A stretch of 10,477 nucleotides of DNA from Actinomycetes bacterium. Its GTDB lineage: Bacteria; Actinomycetota; Acidimicrobiia; Spongiisociales; UBA5794. Position 1 is the first letter of the stretch. Each line of letters opens with the position of its first letter. The DNA is taken from contig JAMBLH010000018.1 in assembly GCA_023336875.1 (NCBI GenBank), positions 1-10,477 of the forward strand. Direction: 5' to 3'. Of this stretch, positions 1-6,430 are shown piece by piece. The notes under the pieces were generated by a model. That model made no database searches and had not been told where the DNA came from. It was given only the letters and a program-made list of their open reading frames with translations. The translations under genes and the position numbers were made by a program.

Positions 1-80
1 ACACCGAGCACGATTGCAACTGCAGTGAGAAAGAAACGTACCTTGTGCGCCCGAAGCGATTTCATCGCTGTCTTGATCAT
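1..80 (-). CDS. ABC transporter permease, FtsX/MacB-like (5' end only)
   Basis: Only the N-terminus lies in the window; the gene runs off the left edge. An ATG at 78-80 opens a frame beginning MIKTAMKSLRAHKVRFFLTA and continuing into a hydrophobic stretch (VAIVLGV). A short basic lead with an 'R-x-H-K-x-R' pattern followed directly by the first membrane helix is the usual start of FtsX/MacB-type permeases. The start lies 3 nt after the stop of the ATPase gene, so the two are almost certainly co-transcribed and coupled, and the products should form one transporter. The ATPase class suggests MacB-like mechanotransmission or lipoprotein/peptide export, but no substrate can be inferred from 26 residues. 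Confidence 0.75.
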   Translation of the reverse strand, partial: MIKTAMKSLRAHKVRFFLTAVAIVLG

Positions 81-83
81 GAT

Positions 84-827
84 TCAGCCGCCGAGACTCT
101 TCAGTTTGTCGAGTACGGAATCGGCGGTTGGATCCATCATCTCGTCGACCGTCACGCCATCCTCGAGGAAGATGATCCGGTCGGCGTATGCGGCCGTGTT
201 GGGATCGTGTGTGACCATCACGATCGTCTGACCAAACTCGGTGACGACCCTCCGCATGAACCCGAGCAGCTCCGCTCCAGCCTTCGAGTCGAGATTTCCG
301 CTCGGCTCATCGGCAAAGATGATCTCCGGCTTCGAAACAAGAGCCCGAGCCGCCGCGACGCGTTGCTGCTGTCCACCGGATAGCTCGGAGGGAAGATGGT
401 CGAGGCGGTCGCGTAAATCGACGATGTCGAGGATTTGGTTGTACCAGTCCTCGTCCGGTTTCTCGCCACCGATGGTGAGGGGCAACAGAATGTTCTCCTG
501 GGCCGTGAGTGAGGGAACGAGGTTGTACGCCTGGAATACAAAGCCGATGCGCTCTCGCCGCAGAAGGGTGAGGTCGCGGTCCTTCAGCGAGGACAATTCG
601 ATATCGCCGATGTAGGCGCTGCCTGATGTGAGGCTGTCCAGGCCTGCAATGCAGTGGAGAAGCGTCGACTTCCCCGAGCCGGAAGGTCCCATGATGGCGG
701 TGAACCGAGCCCGGACGAATTCAGCTGTGGCACCGTTGAGTGCGTGAACAACAGCGTCGCCCCCGCCATATGTCTTCACACCGTTCTCCAGGCGCGCGGC
801 GTATTCCGTGGTCGTTTCCGTTGTCAT
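84..827 (-). CDS. ABC transporter ATP-binding protein, MacB/LolD family
   Basis: This 247-residue nucleotide-binding subunit powers the membrane partner encoded just downstream. All ABC motifs are present and intact: Walker A GPSGSGKS (about 47-54), Q-loop Q99, signature LSGGQQQR (149-156), Walker B IIFADE with catalytic E174, D-loop SGNLD (176-180) and switch histidine H207 in MVTHDP. The pattern 'FVFQAYNLVPSLTAQEN' and the overall length are typical of the LolD/MacB/FtsE branch. The frame stays open upstream to about 875, but the ATG at 825-827 is chosen: it has a strong Shine-Dalgarno (GAGGAGG, about 5 nt upstream), and the residues before it look non-coding. The gene starts 66 bp after dxr, possibly from its own promoter, and is followed 3 nt later by the permease. 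Class is secure; substrate is unknown. Confidence 0.93.
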   Translation of the reverse strand: MTTETTTEYAARLENGVKTYGGGDAVVHALNGATAEFVRARFTAIMGPSGSGKSTLLHCIAGLDSLTSGSAYIGDIELSSLKDRDLTLLRRERIGFVFQAYNLVPSLTAQENILLPLTIGGEKPDEDWYNQILDIVDLRDRLDHLPSELSGGQQQRVAAARALVSKPEIIFADEPSGNLDSKAGAELLGFMRRVVTEFGQTIVMVTHDPNTAAYADRIIFLEDGVTVDEMMDPTADSVLDKLKSLGG

Positions 828-851
828 GGTGCCTCCTCGAACCAAGGACGG

Positions 852-879
852 AGGATACCGTTCACCCCAACCCAAGCAA
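852..879 (-). promoter_or_regulatory. Possible weak sigma-70-like promoter for the ABC transporter
   Basis: On the minus strand a TTGCTT box (874-879) lies 16 bp from a TATCCT box (852-857), upstream of the ABC ATPase. Both boxes are partial matches (3/6 and 4/6), and the -10 is only about 24 bp from the start codon, which leaves a very short leader. It would explain how the transporter could be expressed apart from dxr, but chance matches of this quality are common. Confidence 0.22.
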
Positions 880-893
880 ACGAGAATCTTCGC

Positions 894-2063
894 TCAGCTA
901 CGAAGGGCGCATTCCTCGACGGCGTACGCTCTGGCCTCTGCATCAGCCGCTGCAACGTCCTCGATATCCCTCGGCAGTGACGCATCGTGTCGTTCAAGAA
1001 CGGTCGCCACGATCTCGGGGATATCCAAAAACCGGATTCGCTCACCAAGAAACGCATCGACGGCTACTTCGTCAGCAGCATTGAGCACCGCAGTCGCCGT
1101 CCCGCCTATGCGTCCTGCCTCATACCCAAGGCCCAGACAAGGGAAGGTCTCGGTATCCGGATCCTCGAACGACATCGTGGTGCCGGCGATATCGAAGCCA
1201 CCATGGTTCGCGGCTACTCGGTCTGGTTCCGTGATTGCATACTGAATGGGTTTACGCATGTCGGGGAACCCGAACTCAGCCTTCACAACGCCGTCGATGA
1301 ACTCGACGAACGAGTGGACGATGCTCTGGGGATGTATGACCACATCGATATCGTCGTACGCAATGTCGAAGAGATAGTGCGCTTCGATGACCTCGAATGC
1401 TTTGTTCATGAGCGTCGCTGAATCTGTGGTGATCCTTGGACCCATCGCCCACGTTGGATGATCCAGTGCCTGGGATACCGACGCCGATCTCAGCCCGTCA
1501 CGATCCATGCCAAGGAACGGCCCTCCGGATGCGGTGAGGATCAGCCGCTCGATGCTCGAATGCTCCTCCCCCACCAGGCACTGCCAGATCGCTGAATGCT
1601 CGGAATCGACTGGCACAAGCTCGCCGCCCCCAGCATCGAGTGCTTCACGCACAAGAGAGCCGCCAGCAACAAGACTCTCCTTGTTGGCCAACGCAAGGCG
1701 ATTGCCTGCGTACAGCGCCGAAAGGGTCGATCGGAGTCCCGCAGCGCCGACCACACCGTTGACCACCGTGGTGTTCGGTATCGCTGCGGCCTGAGTAACC
1801 GCGCCAGGCCCGAAGTGAACGCGGTCTCCAAAGTCGGACTCGAAACGATCTCGGCCCTCACCAGGTTCAGCAACACAGATCATCGCATCAGGGTGAGCAA
1901 GCGCGATCGCATGGAGTTCATCCGAAGCACGGTTCGCCGCGACGGCAACCACGGGTGCGCCGATCCGTGAGGCGACCTCAATTGTCTGGCTCCCGATGGA
2001 GCCTGTGGCGCCGAGAATGACGAGAGGATTCAGAGTATGCCGGCCCACACGAAGATCGCCCAT
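894..2063 (-). CDS. dxr: 1-deoxy-D-xylulose 5-phosphate reductoisomerase
   Basis: This cytosolic enzyme converts 1-deoxy-D-xylulose 5-phosphate to 2-C-methyl-D-erythritol 4-phosphate with NADPH and a divalent metal, the first committed step of the MEP isoprenoid pathway and the fosmidomycin target. The 389 residues match the usual 380-400. The NADPH-binding loop LGATGSIG is at about 17-24 and ANKESLV at 126-132. The metal ligands lie in PVDSEHSAIW (D153, E155) and MNKAFEVIEAHY (E224). Substrate contacts include S179 in TASGG, H202 in HPTWAMG, and N220/K221. The C-terminal helical domain (GYEAGRIGGTATAVLNAADE) is present. The start is uncertain: the ATG at 2063 overlaps cdsA by 34 nt, a GTG at 2048 would overlap by 19 nt and give a more standard N-terminus, and neither has a clear Shine-Dalgarno. 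Translation is probably coupled to cdsA. Confidence 0.96.
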   Translation of the reverse strand: MGDLRVGRHTLNPLVILGATGSIGSQTIEVASRIGAPVVAVAANRASDELHAIALAHPDAMICVAEPGEGRDRFESDFGDRVHFGPGAVTQAAAIPNTTVVNGVVGAAGLRSTLSALYAGNRLALANKESLVAGGSLVREALDAGGGELVPVDSEHSAIWQCLVGEEHSSIERLILTASGGPFLGMDRDGLRSASVSQALDHPTWAMGPRITTDSATLMNKAFEVIEAHYLFDIAYDDIDVVIHPQSIVHSFVEFIDGVVKAEFGFPDMRKPIQYAITEPDRVAANHGGFDIAGTTMSFEDPDTETFPCLGLGYEAGRIGGTATAVLNAADEVAVDAFLGERIRFLDIPEIVATVLERHDASLPRDIEDVAAADAEARAYAVEECALRS

Positions 2064-3550
2064 GCGACGGGGATCACGAACAACAGGCCATCGATTCGAT
2101 CGAGGAACCCGCCATGGCCGGGAAGAACGGAGCCCATGTCCTTGAGGCCGAGAGATCTCTTGGCTGCTGACATCGCCAGATCGCCCATTGGTGCAAAGAT
2201 GGCAACAGCAACTCCAAGTGCGAGGCCCGACGTCATCTCGAATGGCGGGAAGAAGTGCAGGAGGGCACCGATCGTCACGGCAACGATGATGCCTGCGACG
2301 AGGCCCTCCACCGTCTTCTTGGGCGACACCCAGGGCGAGAGCTTGTGCCTCCCAAGAGCGCGGCCAAAGAAGTACTGCGCGATGTCCATGGCGGCGACTG
2401 TTACGACGACGGCCATCACGAGCGTGCGATAGGAATCTGCCTTGGCGATCAGCATCGTGAACGATCCGAGTCCCACCCAGACCATCACAATTGTGGTGAG
2501 GGCGAGGTTGGACATCGGTTCGGACCTACCCGGAACGACTGCATAGAAGAGCAGCAGAGCGGTCACAACGAGGACGAACGCCAGCGGTATCCACAATGCG
2601 CTGCCGAAGTAGGCCCCAAGGGACGCGCCAACAATTCCAACGAATCCGAACAAGGCGATCGGCTTGTGACCCGATCGAGAGAGAGCCGTGTAGAACTCTC
2701 CTGCGCCAAGAACGAAGACAGCAAGTGCCAGAGCCACGAGCGCAGGTTGCCAAAGAAGCGATGCGGCCAGCGCAGCGACCAGGACGACTGCTGTGATAAT
2801 TCTTGCAATGAGGTCACCAGATGCCCTGGCTCGGGTGCGACCGAGTCCTTCGGCCTTAACGACATCCTCGAATCCGACCACGGTCGCATCGAGGCCGGGA
2901 ATCGGTGCCGCGAGGGCAACCTGTTCCGTATCCTCGTCGTCGGCGGCAGCGATCAACTCAGCGAGTCCTTCGTGCTCCTTCGTAGCCGTGTGGAGGTAAT
3001 CCTCCCGCGTCATGTCGAAGAGGTCTGGCGACGATCCCTCAGAAGTCGACGGGTCCCCATCATCGTCATCCGTGTCCCACAAGGCGCCGAACCCAACTGC
3101 CGCAACCGAGCCGAACTCGTGCGTGTCCTCGCTATCGGACGCCAACGCATCGCCACCACCGGAACCCTGATCGGGTGGCCGGACTACCTCAAGTTCTCCG
3201 GTGTCGTCGACATCATCGTCGGCGTCGTCATCCCCAACGTCCTCCGGAGCAGTATCGGCCGACCCATCCGACCCATCCGACTCGTCCTCGGCCGGTGCGG
3301 CTTCCTCATCGTCGGACACCGCTACGACCTCGATTTCGGCGGTCTCGTCTTCGACTTCTTCGGCTGCGGCTTCCTCGTCTGCGGCTTCCTCGTCTGCGGC
3401 TTCCTCGGCTGCGGCTTCCTCGGCTCCCCCAGCCTCATCATTTGTCTCTGAGGCAAGCATCTCGTGAGGATCGGTAGGGGGCCCTGGCTCGTCGTCGAGC
3501 CAGTCGTCGAAACCTCCAGCTGACTGGTCGTTGTTGCGGTCATCGGTCAT
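2030..3550 (-). CDS. cdsA: Phosphatidate cytidylyltransferase (CDP-diacylglycerol synthase) with long acidic N-terminal extension
   Basis: This membrane enzyme makes CDP-diacylglycerol from CTP and phosphatidic acid, the precursor of phosphatidylinositol, phosphatidylglycerol and cardiolipin. The catalytic part spans about 245-506, with many hydrophobic helices starting at IITAVVLVAALAASLLW. It carries the family signature near the C-terminus: S461, K464-R465, K470-D471, H479-G-G and D484-R-x-D487, plus the upstream SPKKTVEG block (409-416) and D457. Residues 1 to about 245 are extra. They are low-complexity and extremely acidic: by hand count, 77 Asp/Glu against 4 Lys/Arg in the first 210. 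Part of this is a four-copy EEAA[A/D] repeat. Residues about 175-235 look less repetitive and may hold a short amphipathic helix. The usual bacterial enzyme is about 270-300 aa. The ATG start has no obvious Shine-Dalgarno. cdsA follows frr by 105 bp and overlaps dxr. Confidence 0.94.
   Translation of the reverse strand: MTDDRNNDQSAGGFDDWLDDEPGPPTDPHEMLASETNDEAGGAEEAAAEEAADEEAADEEAAAEEVEDETAEIEVVAVSDDEEAAPAEDESDGSDGSADTAPEDVGDDDADDDVDDTGELEVVRPPDQGSGGGDALASDSEDTHEFGSVAAVGFGALWDTDDDDGDPSTSEGSSPDLFDMTREDYLHTATKEHEGLAELIAAADDEDTEQVALAAPIPGLDATVVGFEDVVKAEGLGRTRARASGDLIARIITAVVLVAALAASLLWQPALVALALAVFVLGAGEFYTALSRSGHKPIALFGFVGIVGASLGAYFGSALWIPLAFVLVVTALLLFYAVVPGRSEPMSNLALTTIVMVWVGLGSFTMLIAKADSYRTLVMAVVVTVAAMDIAQYFFGRALGRHKLSPWVSPKKTVEGLVAGIIVAVTIGALLHFFPPFEMTSGLALGVAVAIFAPMGDLAMSAAKRSLGLKDMGSVLPGHGGFLDRIDGLLFVIPVAWAIFVWAGIL
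3366..3425 (-). repeat. Four tandem 15-bp repeats inside cdsA
   Basis: On the plus strand the unit is gcggcttcctcg followed by tct or gct, repeated four times without gaps: 3366-3380, 3381-3395, 3396-3410 and 3411-3425. A degenerate fifth unit lies at about 3351-3365. The first two full copies are identical to each other, and so are the last two; the two pairs differ at one base. Because 15 is a multiple of three, the array stays in frame and encodes the pentapeptide EEAA[A/D]. Copy-number change would alter protein length without a frameshift. Confidence 0.95.
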
Positions 3551-3655
3551 ATTGAGTCAACGGTACCTGTTTTCGTGTCGTCACGAATGTAATCAGCGGG
3601 TGGGCGCGTGGCTGACGGAGTTCGGAGGTGGTCGCGGACCGCATCTTTGCTCGGA
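3551..3655 (-). other. frr-cdsA intergenic spacer with a small hairpin
   Basis: This 105-bp gap is the only break in an otherwise tightly packed run from rpsB to dxr. It contains a perfect 6-bp inverted repeat, ttcgtg (3572-3577) and cacgaa (3582-3587), with a 4-nt loop, ending about 21 nt before the cdsA ATG. A shorter GGTC/GACC hairpin lies just after the frr stop. Neither is followed by a U-run, so an intrinsic terminator is not supported. The best -10-like match (TACATT) has no convincing -35 partner, so I do not call a promoter. RNA processing or a cryptic promoter remain possible. Confidence 0.3.
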
Positions 3656-4201
3656 TCAGACCTCGAGTAGTTCTTCTTCCTTGCGAACAACTGCCTCATC
3701 GATCTTTCCTGTGTGCCTGTCCGTTAGGACCTGAAGTTCCTTCTCCGCTCGGTGAATGTCATCCTCAGACACGTCTTCAGCCTCGATGCGATCCTTGCAG
3801 TGGCGCCGCACGTTGCGCACAGCGATTTTCCCGTCCTCCGCGATCCCGTGCACGACCTTCACAAGTTCCTTGCGACGGTCCTCGGTCAGTGAGGGAAAGG
3901 CCAGCCTGATGATGTTTCCGTCGTTCGACGGGTTGAGACCGAGATCAGCTTCTTGGATCGCTCGCTCAATGGCCTGAATCGATGATTTGTCGAAGGGCTG
4001 GACGATGAGCATCCGTGCCTCTGGGACGGAGAAGTTGGCGAGCTGCTGGAGCGGCGTCTCGGTTCCGTAGTACTCAACTGTCACACGGCTGAGGATCCCC
4101 GCATTCGCCCTGCCCGTTCGTATCCCACCGAATTCGAGAGCGGTGTGCTCCACCGCCTGGTCCATCTTTGTGTTGGCTTCTGAAAGAAGTTCGTTGATCA
4201 C
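3656..4201 (-). CDS. frr: Ribosome recycling factor
   Basis: RRF works with EF-G to split the post-termination ribosome and free it from mRNA. At 181 aa it is near the usual 185. The N-terminus (MINELLSEANTKMDQAVEH) and the conserved block EFGGIRTGRAN (about 23-33) are typical, as are YYGTETPLQQLANFSVPEAR and the basic segment VRNVRRHCKDRI (128-139) of the long helical bundle. The start is GTG at 4199-4201, with a good Shine-Dalgarno (GGGAGG) inside the end of pyrH; an in-frame ATG at residue 13 would cut a conserved helix and is rejected. It lies 3 nt after pyrH, in the common rpsB-tsf-pyrH-frr order. Confidence 0.97.
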   Translation of the reverse strand: MINELLSEANTKMDQAVEHTALEFGGIRTGRANAGILSRVTVEYYGTETPLQQLANFSVPEARMLIVQPFDKSSIQAIERAIQEADLGLNPSNDGNIIRLAFPSLTEDRRKELVKVVHGIAEDGKIAVRNVRRHCKDRIEAEDVSEDDIHRAEKELQVLTDRHTGKIDEAVVRKEEELLEV

Positions 4202-4204
4202 GGT

Positions 4205-4921
4205 TTACCTCCCGGCATCCACCAGTGTGCCAATCGATTCTCCGCGGACCGCCATTGCCACGTTGCCCGGCGTGGTCATGTTGAACACGCGAATCGGAAG
4301 ATCGTTCTCCATGCACATCGTAACTGCTGTTGTGTCCATGACCCCGAGTTGCTCAGAGATCGCATGCATGTAGTCGAGTTCTTCGAGTAGTTCAGCTTCG
4401 GGATGGAGTGATGGATCAGCTGTGTAGATCCCGTCCACCTTGGTTGCCTTCAGAACCGCATCCGCGCCGATTTCTGCCGCGCGAAGTGCAGCCGTGGTAT
4501 CTGTCGTAAAGAACGGGTTTCCCGTGCCAGCGGCGAAGATGACGATCCGGCCCTTCTCGAGGTGGCGTATTGCACGCAACCTGATGTAGGGCTCTGCCAC
4601 TTCCTGGATGACGATGGCTGTCTGGACACGGCACTCTGCTCCTGCGCGCTCCAGTGCGTCGCGTAGGGCAAGGGCATTGATCACCGTTGCAAGCATTCCC
4701 ATGTAGTCAGCATTGGCTCGGTCCATGTCCTTGGCGGCTGCGCTGAGACCGCGGAAGATGTTTCCGCCGCCAACGACGATCGCGATCTCGTAGCCCTCGG
4801 CCTGTACTGCTGCGATCTCTGCTGCTGTACGATCGACGGTGATCGGGTCTATCCCGTATCCAAGCTCCGCATCAGCGAACGCCTCACCTGAGAGTTTGAG
4901 AACGACTCTACGTTTTGCCAT
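4205..4921 (-). CDS. pyrH: UMP kinase (uridylate kinase)
   Basis: PyrH phosphorylates UMP to UDP with ATP, a step in pyrimidine nucleotide synthesis. Bacterial PyrH is a hexamer of the amino-acid-kinase fold, unrelated to eukaryotic UMP/CMP kinases. The 238 residues are full length. Visible motifs are KLSGEAF (9-15), the glycine loop VVGGGNIFRG (49-58), the nucleotide-binding stretch ADYMGMLATVINALA (71-85), AGTGNPFFTTDTTAA (131-145) and ATKVDGIYTADP (159-170). Start is ATG at 4919-4921 with a GGGAGG Shine-Dalgarno 8 nt upstream, inside the tail of tsf. The stop is TAA. Spacing is 3 nt on both sides. Its product feeds UTP and then CTP, which CdsA uses two genes later. Confidence 0.97.
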   Translation of the reverse strand: MAKRRVVLKLSGEAFADAELGYGIDPITVDRTAAEIAAVQAEGYEIAIVVGGGNIFRGLSAAAKDMDRANADYMGMLATVINALALRDALERAGAECRVQTAIVIQEVAEPYIRLRAIRHLEKGRIVIFAAGTGNPFFTTDTTAALRAAEIGADAVLKATKVDGIYTADPSLHPEAELLEELDYMHAISEQLGVMDTTAVTMCMENDLPIRVFNMTTPGNVAMAVRGESIGTLVDAGR

Positions 4922-4924
4922 CCT

Positions 4925-5539
4925 TCAGCCCTCCCCGATCTCAACTCTTGCCATCGAGACGATGGAGATGTTCTCACCCATCTTCACCCCAAGAGCCTGG
5001 ACCAGTTCGCCAACCGTACCTTCGAACCTGTCTGAACGGACGAATTCCTGATCGAGCAGCACGTTGTTGCTGTAGAAGGAATTGATCCGGCCGTCGACGA
5101 TCTTTTCGATGATCGGATCGGGTTTGCCCTCGTTGCGGGCTTCGGCGGCGATCAGCTCCTTCTCCTTGGCGACTGCATCGCCAGGGACGTCGTCGCGCGA
5201 GAGCCAGAGAGGCCTCGCGGCAGCTGCATGCATGGCGATGTCGTTGGCCGTCTGGATGAATTCATCACTCTTTGCGACAAAATCGGTCTCTGATGCGAGT
5301 CCTATGAGAATTCCAATGACGGGACGGCCTGCCTGGACGTGCATGTAGACACCCACAGCACCTTCGCCCTGATCCCTCGCTGAGCGCTTCTCTGCCCTTG
5401 CGATTCCCCGCTCCCGAAGCAGATCCTTGGCCTTGTCCACATCGCCACCGGTCTCGGTGAGTGCGTTCTTGGCATCCATCATCCCTGCGCCAGTTTCCTT
5501 GCGCAGCGCCTGGACGTCCTTCGCTGTGAAATCAGCCAC
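4925..5539 (-). CDS. tsf: Translation elongation factor Ts (short form)
   Basis: EF-Ts is the guanine nucleotide exchange factor for EF-Tu. The N-terminal UBA-like domain carries the signature LRKETGAGMMDAKNAL (12-27), and the core carries the EF-Tu-contacting ASETDFVAKSDEF (82-94). At 204 aa this is the short form with a reduced core, common outside proteobacteria, where the protein is about 280 aa. The start is GTG (5537-5539), with GAGGAG overlapping the end of rpsB about 7 nt upstream. It lies 3 nt after rpsB, consistent with coupled rpsB-tsf translation. Confidence 0.97.
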   Translation of the reverse strand: MADFTAKDVQALRKETGAGMMDAKNALTETGGDVDKAKDLLRERGIARAEKRSARDQGEGAVGVYMHVQAGRPVIGILIGLASETDFVAKSDEFIQTANDIAMHAAAARPLWLSRDDVPGDAVAKEKELIAAEARNEGKPDPIIEKIVDGRINSFYSNNVLLDQEFVRSDRFEGTVGELVQALGVKMGENISIVSMARVEIGEG

Positions 5540-5542
5540 GGC

Positions 5543-6283
5543 CTACTCCTCGGCGTTCTTGTCGTCGGACGATGCCTTCTTGTCCTTCTGTTTTGCCCTG
5601 GCGATCTCAGCGCCGGCGATACAACCGTCAGCGATTGCACCAGCAACGAGCTGAGCGGCACGGATGGCGTCGTCGTTCCCCGGAATCACATAGTCGATCA
5701 GATCCGGATCGCAGTTCGTATCGACGAGAGCGATGATTGGAATACCCAACCGGCTCGCCTCGGCTACAGCGATGTGCTCGGCGTTGATGTCCACGATAAA
5801 GACTGCATCCGGTTGGCTGCGCATTTCGCGAACGCCGCCGAGTACGTTCTGAAGCTTCACGAGCTCGCGCCTCAGACGGATTCGCTCCTTCTTGGGGAGG
5901 GATTCCATCTCGCCGCTCGTCTCCATCTGCTCAAGTTCGCGCATGTAGAGAATCCGCTTGTGGATCGTTTGGAAGTTCGTGAGCATGCCACCGAGCCATC
6001 GGTTGTTGACGTACGGCATGTCAGAACGAATGGCTGCTTCTTCAATCGCCGCCTGTGTCTGCTTCTTGGTGCCAACGAACAGAACCGTCCCACCAGCGGC
6101 TGCGATGTCGGAAACGACCTTGTAGGACTCGTTCACCGTCTCGAGTGTCTGGCGAAGGTCGATGATATGGATCCCGTTGCGCTCCGTGAAAATGTAGGGG
6201 CGCATCTTCGGGTTCCATCGGGCGGTCTGATGACCGAAATGCACGCCAGACTCCAAGAGCTGGCGCATGGCTACTGCTGCCAC
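5543..6283 (-). CDS. rpsB: 30S ribosomal protein S2
   Basis: S2 sits on the back of the 30S subunit between head and body. The 246 residues show the N-terminal MRQLLESGVHFGHQ signature (6-19), TARWNPKMRPYIF (20-32), NNRWLGGMLTN (93-103) and the second signature around PDAVFIVDINAEHIAVAEA (158-176), with IPIIALVDTNCDP (181-193). The tail is charged and low complexity (KQKDKKASSDDKNAEE). The start is GTG at 6281-6283, 8 nt after a clean AAGGAG; the in-frame ATG at residue 6 has no such site and would trim the conserved N-terminus. As first gene of the translation cluster it is preceded by a 147-bp leader region with paired structure. Confidence 0.98.
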   Translation of the reverse strand: MAAVAMRQLLESGVHFGHQTARWNPKMRPYIFTERNGIHIIDLRQTLETVNESYKVVSDIAAAGGTVLFVGTKKQTQAAIEEAAIRSDMPYVNNRWLGGMLTNFQTIHKRILYMRELEQMETSGEMESLPKKERIRLRRELVKLQNVLGGVREMRSQPDAVFIVDINAEHIAVAEASRLGIPIIALVDTNCDPDLIDYVIPGNDDAIRAAQLVAGAIADGCIAGAEIARAKQKDKKASSDDKNAEE

Positions 6284-6291
6284 GATAGTTT

Positions 6292-6354
6292 CTCCTTGTT
6301 CGGGTTCTTCTTCCGTTCATCCTTCAAGCCCCCGAACGTCCACTCTGATGGACG
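6292..6354 (-). promoter_or_regulatory. Candidate structured 5' leader of rpsB (two adjacent hairpins ending at the ribosome-binding site)
   Basis: In the rpsB mRNA sense, a 6-bp hairpin CGTCCA/TGGACG (6349-6354 with 6337-6342, 6-nt loop) is followed at once by a perfect 7-bp pairing GTTCGGG (6331-6337) with CCCGAAC (6298-6304), enclosing a 26-nt purine-rich loop. The two helices share base 6337, so they could stack. The second helix ends directly against the Shine-Dalgarno AAGGAG (6292-6297), 8 nt before the GTG start. This layout would suit translational control. S2 is known to repress rpsB-tsf through the leader in enterobacteria; whether this leader does the same is inference. Confidence 0.4.
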
Positions 6355-6393
6355 CACCACGCGGGGATTGCGACAAACGTGATTGATGCGCCG

Positions 6394-6424
6394 AGTGTAT
6401 CCCGTGGACTCATCTACACGCCAA
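6394..6424 (-). promoter_or_regulatory. Possible sigma-70-like promoter for the rpsB-tsf-pyrH-frr cluster
   Basis: On the minus strand TTGGCG (6419-6424, 4/6 to TTGACA) and TACACT (6394-6399, 4/6 to TATAAT) are 19 bp apart, just after the sigma-gene stop. Transcription would begin near 6387, giving a leader of about 100 nt that includes both hairpins upstream of rpsB. The location in the widest gap of the window, before a ribosomal protein gene, is what makes it worth noting; the 19-bp spacing and partial boxes keep confidence low. Confidence 0.3.
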
Positions 6425-6430
6425 GAACCC

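Noticed and set aside
2255..3451. A 398-codon open frame on the plus strand opposite cdsA.
   Set aside because: It is antisense to a well-supported gene, its product is rich in Arg, Cys, Ser and Gly with no recognisable family, and the long frame follows from the biased codon use and repeats of the acidic CdsA region.
3551..3655. A promoter for cdsA in the frr-cdsA spacer.
   Set aside because: A TACATT box is present but no acceptable -35 lies 16-19 bp upstream, and a TTGACT near 3560 is too close to the start codon.
6042..6320. A minus-strand frame starting at ATG 6318-6320 in the rpsB leader and overlapping rpsB out of frame, a possible regulatory upstream reading frame.
   Set aside because: GAAGG directly abuts the ATG with no spacer, the product is Arg-rich and resembles nothing, and the frame is an expected shadow of rpsB. 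It could matter only if the leader were shown to be translated.
6284..6430. An intrinsic terminator after the sigma gene.
   Set aside because: The hairpins present are nearer rpsB and none is followed by a U-run; GCGCGC at the end of the sigma gene is only a short palindrome.
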